The notes under the pieces are model-generated. The model saw only the letters and a list, made by a program, of their open reading frames with translations. It made no database searches and had not been told where the DNA came from. Both the position numbers and the translations under genes were made by a program. Positions 15,001 to 28,007 of a stretch of DNA of 64,000 nt are shown here, one piece after another (within the stretch, counting starts at the first letter, position 1; each line of letters begins with the position of its first letter). The stretch is from Centropus unirufus. Its lineage: Eukaryota > Chordata > Aves > Cuculiformes > Centropidae. The stretch is from NCBI GenBank assembly GCA_013397695.1, contig VYZI01000384.1:558847-622846 (forward strand), in the 5' to 3' direction.

Positions 15001-17205
15001 TTGGAGAAAAATAGCACCAATCTCTAATCAAAAAAAAAAAAAACAACCCACAACTTGCAACGTCTGCTTTGCAAATATCAACACTCATTCCCTCCAGCAA
15101 ACTCAGGAGACACTTCCTTCTCCGAGATATCCTGAAAACACCGCATCCATCAGGAAAGCCTCGGCCCAGTCGCAGAAAGTGGACAGCAGCGTGACTTTGG
15201 TCACAGGCTGAAAAACTTCCCCTGTGTATGCCCAGCCGTAACGATGCCTGCGGCGAGCACCGGGCTCTTGGGAAGTGTGAACTGGCACGGGACAGGGCAC
15301 TCCTCTCCGGGTACTCGGCCTTCACCACCTGCCTCAGGCACACAGGGACACAGAGGACACGGAGCTTTCAGGCACACCTCTCTGGGAAAAAACATCCCTA
15401 GACCTTCCCATGGTGTGATAGAAGTTTTATGGTGGAAACAAAAGGCATGTCTTACTATACCTGAGAATACGTGAGAGCTGCACATCGGGAAGCTCAGAAC
15501 CGGAACACTTGTTTTCTCTCTTCAGCCTGAAAACTTTGGGAATTAATGATGAAGTCCTGAAGGAAGCCTTAAATAGACCGTTTCCATCACCACCAGGCTG
15601 ACTTTCTCAGATTTTATCTGCTTCAGGTTCCCACTCAAATCTTATATTAGATTTTTTTTCTTCCTTTTCTTTCTCCACCTCCAAGCTTTTCCATTTTGTT
15701 ACATAATACCGAATAAATATTTTATAGCCAAAGAGGATTTCTTCCCGTTATGTAACTCCCACTTTTGGGGACAGCTTCCCATCTCATTTCTACCGTTGGA
15801 GCCTTCACTGAAGCCAGAAGCTGTACTGATGCAAGCAAAAAAAGAGCGTGCCTAAGCCTAAACAAACAGCTATATTTATGCTACATTAAAAACACTAAAC
15901 ATTAGGAAATTTCATTTTATCAATATGCACATGGGGGTGACAATATTGAGGGAAATATTAACATATGTATACAAACATCAACAAAGCTATTAATTTTCAC
16001 TTAATGAGGGAGTGATTTAAGTGTGCCAAGCAGATGCCTCACAGCCAAACTGGAAAAAACAGTCGGATTCCAATTCTGAGAGAGGCCAGGATATATGCAT
16101 GTGCTCGGATGCCCAGTTTCAGATGCTTCCTGGTGCCAGAGAGATTCCAAACAGCTGGCTCTGGGAAGGGCACAAACCCCAGATGAACTTTGCAAGCTCT
16201 GAGCAGCAACACTTGTCCCAGAGTCAAAAGCTCTTTCTTTAAAAAGGAACTAAAAGCCATTTGCACCTTCCTCTGCCCAGCCGCCTCTGTATTTACCCAG
16301 CGTTACCCCATCAGGGGAGCTGCAGTGCTGGCCAGCACAGGAAGGGGCCCAGGTTATACAAAGCGTTTCTGCTCATCAATACTCAATCAGGTCACCAGGC
16401 GAAAACACAGGGGCTGATGTTTGCGGACAGCAGCAGCAGTCACAGAACAGCCCGAGCTGAGGGCGAACGGTTCTCATCTCCTTCACCATCACAAACGCTG
16501 TTGCGGTCTTATTCCAGCAGGATGTTCCCTTTCAGCACTACAGTTTTCTGAAGAATAACAGTTATTTGGTGTTTAAAAAATAAAACATTGGTTGTGGTTA
16601 TCTTTCCCCAATTTCACGTAGTAATTAATAATACAGCGATGTACCTGTATCAATAACATTCAGAAAGACAAACACATTTAAAATACTGGCTTTAAGTTTG
16701 ATGACAGGAATAATAATAGAGAGTATAGGTGTTACATTGCCATCATCTCCTCTCAGTCCATGTCTTGAATGTGGAATATTTTAAGAAATGTAAAGAAGAT
16801 TCCATAAAGCTATTAAGTTGTAATTGGATTTAATACAATCAGCTGCTTCCACTTGCAGTTTTATACTAGAAAACCTAGATTACAGAAAAGAAACCTTGTG
16901 TGTTACTGAGCTGCTTGGATGGCTTCAAGGAGGCCATGTAACAACCAGAAAGGTCACATTTCTTCCCTCCATATGGTGTTAAATAAATAGCAACGTGGAG
17001 AAGTGCAAGTTTGGTTCTAAATGGGTATTGCATGCTGGGGTTTGCTTTCTGCAAAACTGCTGGCAGCTCTGCTCAGCACCCAGCGCTGCGCACCTCGAGA
17101 TCCCAGCACAAAACACAGAGAGGGTGCCAACAAGATCTGGAAACAGAGCAGGAGGGACCCCAACCCTCCTGCTTGCACTCTCACCTGCATGGGACTTGGA
17201 GGCCC
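1..17205. other. Non-coding stretch, no recognisable gene
   Basis: I see no exon with family similarity on either strand. Open frames are short and of random composition. The longest is 217 codons at 7729-8382 (plus), which is Lys/Ser/His-rich and matches nothing I know. The only repeats noted are the 19-base direct repeat at 3784 and several short A tracts. The stretch could be a large intron of a gene starting at the 41 kb CpG island, or intergenic. Confidence 0.6.
3784..3826. repeat. 19-base exact direct repeat, two copies
   Basis: GAGATGAAGACAGAAGGCA occurs at 3784-3802 and again at 3808-3826, separated by five bases. This is a simple tandem duplication in otherwise unremarkable sequence. 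Confidence 0.9.
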
Positions 17206-17301
17206 CTGATGCAGTGGGAGATGTCCCTGCCCGTGGCAGGGGGTGGGACAGGATGGGCTCCGAGGTCCCTTCCAAGCCAAACCATCCCATGATTCTATGA
17301 T
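17206..17301 (+). mobile_element. CR1 LINE 3' tail
   Basis: The stretch reads ATGTCCCTGCCCGTGGCAGG, then GAGGTCCCTTCCAAGCCAAA, then CCATGATTCTATGAT. This is the characteristic 3' end of avian CR1 LINEs, which finish in short ATTCTATGA-type repeats rather than poly-A. CR1 copies are usually 5'-truncated, and only this tail is clear. It is well preserved compared with the other LINE fragments here, and is the best sequence clue that the genome is avian. The left boundary is approximate. Confidence 0.88.
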
Positions 17302-20300
17302 CTTTAAAACCCTTCTCACAATAACAGCTCAAGAAACATATTCTTTCTGTCTCAAGTAGCTGTCAACACCATACTGGAAGTTTGACTGCAATACCTTCAA
17401 CAGAAGGCAATTCAGAGCTGAAGAGGAGGCAAAGCAGAAGAGAAGCTTCTCCGGCCTAGAGCGCCCTGTCCCAGCCTGAGGGCTTTGCCCAGCACTGGAG
17501 GACACGTGGGCAGCGAGGTGGATGTGTTAGTGCACACATAGAGGGGGCTTGGAGAGAACAAGAGCTTAACCATGCAGAAAAATCTAGCTGCTGCGCTCAG
17601 GGACAAACCTGGGCAGGACCTGAAGCCCATATTTTCTACCAATAGGACAAAGTGATAAGAACCACATCCCAGCAACATTAGCCAGTCGGAGTGTGACAGC
17701 ACAGTGCACACGCTCATTTTGCCACTGGCCAGCGGGGGCTGGCAGGGAAGCGCCACCCCTGGAGTGCCCCTCACAGGGGTTCTGAACCACTGCTTGGACA
17801 GGACATCCACATCTTTGAAACCTCACAAAAATAACAAGAGCCAGTGGTTTCCCACTGCAGAAAGAGGATGTCGTCAGCCTCTGGGCAAACACGAGAGACC
17901 TTGTGCACTGAGGCACAGTGAGCACTTGGCTGCCGGGCCCAAGTCTCTCACTTCAGGGTTTTGCTGTAAAGAAGGAATTTTTGAAACAGTTTTGGGCATC
18001 TCTAAATACAATTTGGAATCAAATGTGTGTTCATTTTGCCCATGCTAAAACACAAATTAAACCCGGCCAGCTGCATAGTTCAGTACCAATCTCATGCGCT
18101 CAGCTCACTCTCGCTGCCATGCTGCCTGCCATCCTGCTCCAGCCTCAGGAGAAGGAGCTCACTGTTTCCTGGGCACGCATCTCTATTTCTGGTGCCAACT
18201 CAGGCAGGAGTGGCTAACAGCAAGAGCCCAGAGCTCGCCCAGCACTCCCACTGGTGAGCAAGCAATGGCCGTGCCCAGGCTGGAGGAGGAACAGCAGCAG
18301 AACATACACCGGTTCTACTCAGAAGATGAATGTCCAGGGTATCTGTCAGTCTCAAACATCAAACAAGTTTGGTGACATACTTCTGTGCATGTGGGTGTAA
18401 AACCCATCTCTGATACATACCATAATATCCACTTGTTCTCTTGTTCTCTCAATCTCTGGGCATACCTGCCACCAATGAATGCTTTGTCCTGACAACTGCA
18501 CGGAACAGGGCTGCCGTGGGCAATGAACTCCACGTACAGCTGGGCTGGTCGCTGCACAAAGTCAGCAGTGCTGAGGGGTTAGAGATCAAGACAAATGTTG
18601 GAACTCTTCAGATGCATTTTGAGAGACAGGCAGCGGCCGTGGATAGAAGCACTGATGCAACAATGACATTAACTCTTCACAGACAGCGCTAAACACCACT
18701 TATATCCTAGGGAGTGTTTAGTGTACGTACCTGTGCTCGTTCCCTCTCCTGCTCACCCCATTCTTTCTATGGGCACCACAAACTCACACTGGAAAAGCAG
18801 CAAATTCCATCTCTTGATACCCGGCAGTATCAGCATTAGCATTTCCCGTGTGGGTAAGCACACTGGGGGGAAGCCTCTAATCACACAACAAGCCTGCAAA
18901 GCTGGTGGTTCAGCACCAGCCCACAGAAGTCACAAACTCCACCAAAATGCTGACTAGCTATGAGTGCAAGTCTGATACCAACAAACTGGAAGCTCCTACA
19001 AATCCCATTTAACAGCCACTTTAACATTTAGCTGCCAATTTCTACATGTTGTCTTGAATTCCAAGGGAAGCAAAACTGCAAAATAACTAGGACTCTTTTG
19101 TCCAAAACAGCAACTGGGAAAGACAGATTATAGCTTGAAGTTAAAAAGAACAAGAGATTTAAAGAGATTTCAAAGTGACACCAATGAGGTTTTGATCTTT
19201 CTTCCTGTACCCCACTCCTATAGGAAACAGTACTCTGAGCAAGAAATATTTCACCGAGCACACTCCTCCAAGTTACATTTTGCTCTGCTAGTTTTTTAAG
19301 GCCAACCATAGGCTCTATTTAGTTCTGCCTTCCCACTCACACACAACACTTCAAAATTTACAAGTTACAGCAATATCAATTGCTTTGATAAAATTTATTC
19401 AGTCTCCCAACAAATCTGGCTTCTCCTTCTCCTTCAGCCATTTCATTTATCACAAAACGATTGCCATCAGGTCTCACACACACATTGAGGTCCACCACAG
19501 TGAGCAGAAAGGTTCATTTGAAGCAACAAAACCCAGTGTGGGAGGTAACGTAACCCCTCAGATGGGGAGCTCTGCCCATGCACGTGTGTAGTCACAGGGC
19601 CACGAAACACATTTCGTGAGTCACTGAGACGTTTTGGAACCATCACTTTTTATGGCTGGAAATACCAGTGTGTCCCAGAGCCTGCAGCAAGAGCACACAC
19701 AAGTTAGGGCAGAAAATTAACTGGGCTTTGGCAAAGCTTTTAAGGGCACTACAGTAAGGTAAGCTGAGACATTATAGTTATATGTTCATTAAGACCACTT
19801 TTCAGTATAAAAGCAATCCAAAAGCACCCTTTTCTAACGCAGTGATAGTCCCCCACAGGGAGACCAGCTCTTCCCAAAGGACCACAAGGCAGCTGACAGT
19901 GCAAGCACCCACTGAAACCCTGCGTCCTGCAGGCTGCAGGCAGGAAAGTCGGGAACAAAGGCGTGTAAAAGGAGGGAAAGGTGTGTGCAATAGGGTAAAA
20001 GGCTTTTATTTGTATTTCGGTATACATTTTTGCTCGTTGCAAGCAAGACTCCTGAAGTATTAATCCTGCTTTCCAGAAAAGACTCCAAGAGGCAATTTTG
20101 AGTTATCACAAATGTGGGCTAATTTCAAGATGAATGACACGCTATTAACTCAAATGAAATTATACCCGTCTGCATCAAAAATAAAATATACTGTGTTATT
20201 TTAGGGTTTCCAAGCAAATATTTGGTTAAACTAATTTACAATAATGCACTAAAAGGCACTGCATAATAACAACATATCGCTTTTGTCCCCACAGTATCCA

Positions 20301-23300
20301 TTTAAATCATAATTTTTACATATTAAAAGCACCAGGAAATGCCTGCCAGGGATCTAGATAGAGAGTTTCAAGAAATCCATAACACTCAAGATAAAAAATA
20401 TTTACTTGTTTTTAAAAACAAGCCAAAGGTTCTGCATTCCATATGCCCCATAGAAATACCTCTGCTTCAAACCAAGTGAAATCATCAGTCTGGAGCAAAA
20501 GAGAAAACTAAGAACTTGAGGGAAAAACAAGGACACTCCCTCAGGCTTCTACACTATTTGAATGCATGTTCTAGTCCAGTGCCAACATAACTTACAATCT
20601 CTGTGCTGAGGAACCTGGAGATGCACCATTATCTCAGGAAACAGAATGTTATTTTTTATGCCTCCTTTGAAGGAGCTGAAGCAGTAAACTTTATTGCAGG
20701 CGAGCTCCAGGTTTCTACAAGCAGTAAGAAAGCTAACAAGCAGCCTGCAGTCCAAGTGCACTCAGCACTCATTCGGAGAGCTCCGCGACCAAGGGACGCG
20801 GCCCCAGGAAGGACACGCACTATATCCTTGATGCTTTCTTGTGCAGAGCATCTTCAACACAGCGTCCTGCAGGCACCCCCAGCCAGGGAGACCCCGACCT
20901 TCGACACTCTGGGGATGGGGACGATTACTCAGAGGCCCGCAAGAAAATGAAGGAAGGGACTGTATGGTTCCCTGCACAAAGAGTCAAACTCATTCCCTCT
21001 AGCCACCACCCCAGGGTGTGTTTTCTTAACCGCACCTTTGCTAGAGCAGGACTTAACAATTGTCCCCAGGCCTTGTCACTCTCTTATAGCTACTTGAGAG
21101 CCTCCAGCAGCGACACATGCTGCACCCGTTGTTACAGCCCTCAGCTCAAGACATTTTGTCCTAAAGAAAAAACCCCTTACTGTTTAAAGGAAACACACAT
21201 GCAGCCAAACTAGAAGAGTATTTGCTATATTCCCACTTCCTCCCCCCTTGCAATAACTGTATTTCATGTACTGCAAAAAGCTAAGGAAATTGAGCTCCTT
21301 ATCTATAAAAACTAGTGTACTTCTTTTCTCAAAGATTTGTCTCCAACAACAACCAAACGTCACGAGTGAAAGTCTGAATGATATTGCACTCATGTGATTT
21401 TGTTTCTATGCAGGCTAAACCTCTCTGTTCTGTTTTGCATGACTCCACAAGCTTTTTTGAGATTTAAGAACTAATCCTATTTCACCAAAACATTTTTGTT
21501 CGCCTCAGATCCAGTTCCCCCCTCTCTCCTTTATTGGAAGTGGAAGTTTGGATCCCGTTCAGTCAGCAGGCAGAGGAATATGGGGGAAGACATTTACATT
21601 GTGTAAAATTTCTAGGGAATCGGTGAAGGGCGTTGGTTATAGCTCTTAAGAGAATTGCAGGTCTTTAAATCTGTCTCGTAGGTGTTCTGGCTTGGAGATG
21701 ACGTACTTCCAGGCATGTGGCACGTTAGAAGGTTATTTCACATGCTAATAAAGCTGGAAGTGTATGAGCATCTACTGGCACTAAGGCAGACACTACCCAC
21801 CGCACATCGTGTCGGTGTGTTCCGACAGCCACCTTTGCACTGTTTGACTGTGAGGTTCATCCACACTACACCAGCCTTGCTGCACCGTCCTTACAGCGAT
21901 CCAGTCACTCCATCCTCTTGGTGCATTCTTACCTTCCAACGCCGAGGTGAGCGCGCAGGCATTTAACCATACCGGCCTGTGGGTTATCTGACAGAGAGGG
22001 CTGGCAGTCGCTCCCCCTTGTTGTTAGGCTTAGAGGTGTTTGGAAAACATGTAGAGGAGGAAATTGTGACTTGATCTTCCAGATAAACCATTTACCCCTT
22101 GTTGTTCTTCTGAGAGTTCAGATTTTCAAAAATTCCTTTTTCTTTTGGATTTTGTAAAACATACCTGCGGGATCTGAATGCACCAGCAAAACTCTGGTCT
22201 TGTTTTTCCCATGCATCACTGGGAAACAGTTCCTTGGACAACTGGATAAAAAACCCATGATAGACAATAGTGATGAGCTACAATAGCTGGTCAGTGGTCT
22301 TCAGTAGCGTCGCGAATTCACAGCAAAACCTTCCAGATAAAATTCAAACTATTTCTCCTTTCTTTCATATTTAGAGACCTTGAGCAACTCCGAAGATGAA
22401 TCATTGTTAGAGACCCAGCTACAGTGCAAGACTGTGGCAATCAGTGATGCCATTGCAGTGATTTACAGAAGCCATTCTTCTGCAGAAGAAACAGCGAGAG
22501 CAAATGTGCTGCAATGAGCTCACTGCTCAGCAAAAGATTTTAATGGAAAGAAAAGAAAGAGAAGCCAAGTCTGCACCAGGAATATGCCTGGATGAATATG
22601 CAAATCAGAAATTTGTGGGCAGACATTTTCTCTGGGTTTTTTGACAGATAATATTCGGCCTGTGAAGAGCCTGCCCAATAGCTAAGTTAGGTAGGGCTGC
22701 GGGAGAGCCAGAAGGTCAAAGCCAAGAGCCTTTGCCTCGAAAGCCAGGAATGGTGATTAGCAGATACATGGAAGCCTTTGGAGCAAATGGCAGGAGATTT
22801 TGCTGAGTGAGGGTCTGCTGAGTGGGAGGGTGACTAACAGCTCTCTATTGCACCTTTGCTCAGCCCCTCCACTGGCATCTCCCTCCTGAAATGTCATCTC
22901 CGTCGCTCTTCATTAAGGATTTCTAATGAAATTCAACAATTGGTGGCCAGGTCTGCAACAGCAGAATTTCTAACAACTACAGCAAAACAAACAACAGCAG
23001 CTTTCAGACTACTTGTCAGCTATAAGCACACACACTGCTTTCACTACACATGCCATGGAACAGCACACGCAGCTCCTGTCATGATCAGATGGTGGGAAAT
23101 GCCCCAGATGAAGAATGGCTCCATTTGTTTTAGATGAGAGCCACTGGCACAGAGCATGGTTCTACTCCATTCTGAATTATGTACATGTGCATTTCTTGAT
23201 GAGCCTAAAAATAATACACACTTTAGATTTTTAATCCCTTTTGAGAATTAGAATATGAACAAAAGAATAGAGACATCTTTGAATCCCCTACTTTCAGTGC

Positions 23301-26300
23301 TTCAGGAGGGGGTTGTGTCCACAGCACTTATCATGCAGTCATTCTGCAAGTAAATGGACTGAGTTTCCTTGAGCAGTCAGTCGATTGAAACCCTCAGTGA
23401 AGAGCACGGCACTCCTGCAAACGACATTCGGTCGGCAGAGGACCATTTTGCAGAAGTCAATGGGATCAGTAATAACACAGCCAGCAAGCTGCAGGGAAAA
23501 TTAAGTGTGTCTTGGGGATAGCTGGGAGTGCAGGAGCAGGAGAACGAGGTCGTCGCTGAAACTAATTATGATTTGAAGTCACATTTGACCAAGAGGCTAA
23601 GCTGGAAAAAATGTGAGAGCAAAAGTTCCAGAATATAAGGCATCTAATTTTGAAATCAAAGTGAAATATTTCTTCGAGGACAATTTAATGTTTCCTGTTA
23701 GGATATTTTTATAATGTTGAGTTTTCATTTCAAAATTCACCTAAGCTTAAGAAAACCTGAAAAAATCTAGTTGTGATTGAGTTGACAAATATTTTAGGCT
23801 GAAAAGCAAAGCCTTATACATTGTTTTGCAAACAATTCTATAATTGCTGTTTCAGGTCAATTCTGGTTTTTTCCTTGCAAAATATTTGCTTGAGGTAGTC
23901 AGAATACAAAAGAAAACAAAATCTACCATCTTCAGCTCAGCAAAAATTCACAGTGATTTAGTGTGCTCCTGGCTGGGTGAAGCCACACTATGGTGCCCAC
24001 AGGATCCACAGCCGAGCCGAATGCTGCTGCTGGCCACGTGTGCCAACACAGGTACCCACTAAGGAGCGGTTTTCAGATCTCAGTTGCCATCACCTTCTCT
24101 AAGCTGGAAACAAAACTGCAGCAGGGATAAATGAGGCAAAGGACCAAGTACTGCTGCTCCTAAACACTGTTGGTACTGAAAGGGCAAAACAGAAAGATTT
24201 TACAGCATCCTCTGGATGCCAATTAGTGATCACTTTCTAATCATATTTTCAGTTCTCAACTTTAAATATCTGTTATTTTTACTCATAAATTGAACTATGT
24301 GAGCTCTCTTTGCCCACTGGAATTGTCCAAACAGCTTTCAGCTGAAGCTGAGTCAGCAGCCTGATTGTGAATAGATAAACAGGTAGATGCAAACAAATAA
24401 TGGTGCCTTGTTGGTAAGTGTTGAGCTGTCAGCTTGTTTTCCCCTCCTTCCTGGAGAGCTGATGTCAAAGCTAGAAAAGTATTCAATTCCGAGATCAATC
24501 ATAACTCTTCTGACAGAATATTTTATCAAATACGTTCAAGCCTCATTTCCTACAACCAGTTGTAAAGATACATTGTCCAATTAAGCTTACAATAAATAGT
24601 AATTAAGACAAAACCCAAACTATTTATAAAAGCAACACCTTAAGAATTAGGAAACACACAGGCCTGCTGTGAACTTCTTTTATGAATTAGTGTGAAATTC
24701 AACCTTTGTACCACGCTGCACCAGCTGAATTTGTATTCATTCTTAAAGGCAGTCAGGGTCAGCATACAGAAAACAAAAGAAGCCATGGAGGAAGAAGTGA
24801 GGTTTCAAGTTTTTAAACATTATTTTATGCAGCCAAGGCACTCTGTTAATTCCAGTTCCTAAGACCTAGGTGATGCTCATTCTTACTGCTAACATCTTTG
24901 TAAGAAAAAGATGAAACCCCCAAACAAACAGAAAAACACATGTCGAGCTACACGCATGTGAATGTATGTGTGCCCTTGCAAAGAATAAATACACGCTCTA
25001 TTTCTACAGCACCTAGGCCAGGTATAGTATTTAATCGGCATGCTGTACGTGGAAAGGTCAACCATATTAGCAAGATGCAATGCAGACACAATCTCATACG
25101 ATACAAAATATTTAAATGTCAAGAGAGTGCAATGTATTTCTAATTTTCACAGTCCCTTCTACTATGTTTCTTTCTTCAGTTCAGTGGTCAAATGTGAAAT
25201 TGCACCTTTCAGAGAAACACTTAGCCTACTGCCCCTAAACCAAACCAAAAGAAGAAAAGAGTTCTTTAGTGCTCTACAATACAGAAAACAGAAAGAATGT
25301 TTGCTCTGGGATGTAATTAAGGGATACTGAGGACAGCATGCGTGTGTTTAGGTACATGCACCCACTCACCATTTACCCTGCACTGTAATTAAATGATGTT
25401 GTGTTTGTATGCACACATGCACTTATCTTTGCCAAATCAAAGAGCACAGAAAAGCAGATCAAACAGTACAGGAATACTGGCTATGAGAGAAACAGAACAC
25501 ATCAGGTTTTAGGCTTTCCTAGATCTGCCATGCATGAAGTAATACGGGGTAACTCCTCAAAAAGCCCAGCCCTGTCCTGGCAAGGGTAATCCAAAAGACT
25601 TGTTTGAATACATTCGTGAAGTTTACCTGCTCTGCTCACACAAGTCATTATTCTCAGTCACATCATTTACTTTAAAACTTGGCATTTCTAGATTTGACCC
25701 TGAATCTGTGAAACATTTTGAATCATTGATGTAGGGTTAATGATGTGACTAAAGCAAGACTAAACCAAACAAAGGTGACAGTCTTTGCTCAAAGTCACTG
25801 ACAGGTTTATAGCAGTCTCTAGAGCTATGTGAAGTCTGTACCACTTGCACTTCCGAGCCAGTTACGCAGCAGAAAATGTATTTTATAGTTAACACACATA
25901 ATCAAGTGACTCCACGGAGAATTCTGGTATCTAGGTTCAAAAGCATTTATTTATATAGCAATAAAATGTCTCTATAATTACATTTTATAAATGTTTATAG
26001 CTCAGATTGCAAACCAGCTAAATAAAGAGGAATTTAATTGAAGATTAAAGGTACTTACTGCACACTGAAAAGCAGAAACTGAAAGGAATGTTTAGTTTTG
26101 GTAACACCTGTTAAGGAAGGAAAAACTTCCTTTCAAATGAGTATTTTGCCTATTGCACCTTTTATGCACCAGCTATCTATAGAAGATGATAACATTCAGT
26201 ACATTTTCACTTTGGGCTGCATATTCACCTGTTGGCCCATAAATGGCTGAGAAGTTCAGAAACTATAAGATTAGCAAAACACTTCTACTGAAATAAACCC

Positions 26301-26394
26301 CCGAGTTGTCAGAAATGCAAAAGCAGATAAAGAGCAATGGAGTGGCCCAAGTAGCCCACCCAGTTCAAATGCAGTTATGAATTCCCTTCTATCT

Positions 26395-26640
26395 GCCCGT
26401 GCAGAACCCGGTAAAATGGGAAGCCCTACCTGAGATGAGCGCAGGCGCGCGGCAAGGAGAGCGACTGCGACGCGCTGTGCCCCGGGCTGTGTGCCATCCT
26501 CCCCGCAGAGGGCTCCTCTGCAGCTGCCCCTCTGGAGATCCAGGGGACAAAACCCCCGCAAAACCTGCAGCTCCAGCACAGCCCCTCTGCCTCGGTGGGG
26601 CAGCAGGCCCTGGTCCTCCTCAGAACGCACTCGTGCAATG
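26395..26640 (-). promoter_or_regulatory. Small CpG-rich patch with a consensus splice donor
   Basis: Within AT-leaning sequence, roughly ten CpGs fall in about 85 bases near 26437-26525. On the minus strand the patch ends in CATCTCAG|GTAGGG, an excellent donor match with the intron starting at 26429. A minus-strand frame of 126 codons (26271-26651) crosses it but resembles no protein I know. It could be an alternative first exon, a non-coding RNA exon or a chance GC-rich patch. It is reported as a candidate only. Confidence 0.3.
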
Positions 26641-27956
26641 ATTCCATTCAAACATTTTCAGAAGTTTTTCAACATCCATGGCCCCATTTCTGTTTTCATC
26701 CAATACTTGAAGTAACCGGGCTAACTCCTGTCTGAGTTGAGATTAAAACCACAGCTTCACCCCTCCTGTACCACGTACTTTCTCACTGTCCTGGCCCGGC
26801 TGCCCGAGGTAACAATACTGTCAGCTCCTGTGGCCTCCTCCATCCTGCCTTTCCAACCACTCACTTTCTTCCCATTTCCAGCATTGTTTCCAGGAGAAGC
26901 TACTCTGGATCCTGAGAAACACAGTCACTAAGCTCGCTCTTCTGCACCTGAGAGTTTAACCCCGTACTCAGCTAGGGATTTCCCTCCTCACCTCGTTCCG
27001 AGTGCCCTGGGAACACCATTTCCAGGGCTTACATCCACCACCCAGTGTCCTCAGTGCTGGCGCTTTCCACAGTGAACGCACAGGGCACGTGGAGCGCCGC
27101 TGGCTGTGGAGATGCCAGCCGTGCTGCAGCACCGGGGCTCGCGAGGCTCAGCCCCCTCAGCTGAAGAATCCGTCCAGACAGCGTCCCCTTCCCTGGCCAG
27201 GCTGCCCAGAGGACAGGGAATATAGCATGTCCTCATCTGGGATTACCTAATTTTACAGCTTTACTGTCCCTTAAAAAGACTTTTGCGTATGTTAAGTATT
27301 TTTTAATATTAACCTACCAGCAAAGGTGAATCTTCTTAAATTTAAGACAACAATGAGAATTGTTTGGAGATTTATTCCAGCCCCAGTTTTACTCACCAGA
27401 ACTATGCTGGAATTCAACAGAGCAGAGCTGACAAGAATGCCTTATTCCCGGTGCTCCGATATCAAGTCTGAGCTCATCTAACAGAACATGGATTTAATTC
27501 CTAGGGGAAAGGGCTCTTTTAACAAAAAAAGTACAGAAAAAATGCTGAATGCTCCTACTTGATTTCTGTAAACAGTTATAGTAAAAAAGCACCACAGACC
27601 ATACCAAGGTTTTAATTTAATGGGAATTTATTCATTTTCAGCCACCTCTCATGAAATGATTCTGTGTCTGTAAACTTGCTGGCAACTGGATACTCCACGC
27701 CTCACCCCAGCGTGTTTAAATGCTATTTTACACTCTCAGTTGAACATCGGCAGGGCAAGGTTGCTCACTAGGAATGCCATGAATCTGTACTAATGCTGAC
27801 TGCAGCAGCAGGGAACTGGCTTCCAACGCAGCCCCAATTATCTGGTAGACATTTTACCAGGAAATGAGGAAGTAGCTAAGGAAAACTGGGGGGAGAGAGG
27901 GATGTCTTTTTAAAATAACATTTGGGACATTTATTTTTCTGTACAACTATGAAGGC

Positions 27957-28007
27957 TTTTTTTAATTAAAAAAAAAATGAGAGACTAAAAAAGAAAAAAA
28001 AAAAAAG
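27957..28007. repeat. A/T-homopolymer-rich tract
   Basis: A T run, TTAATT and two long A runs interrupted by single G or GAGAGAC segments form a low-complexity block. No source element is recognised. Confidence 0.8.
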
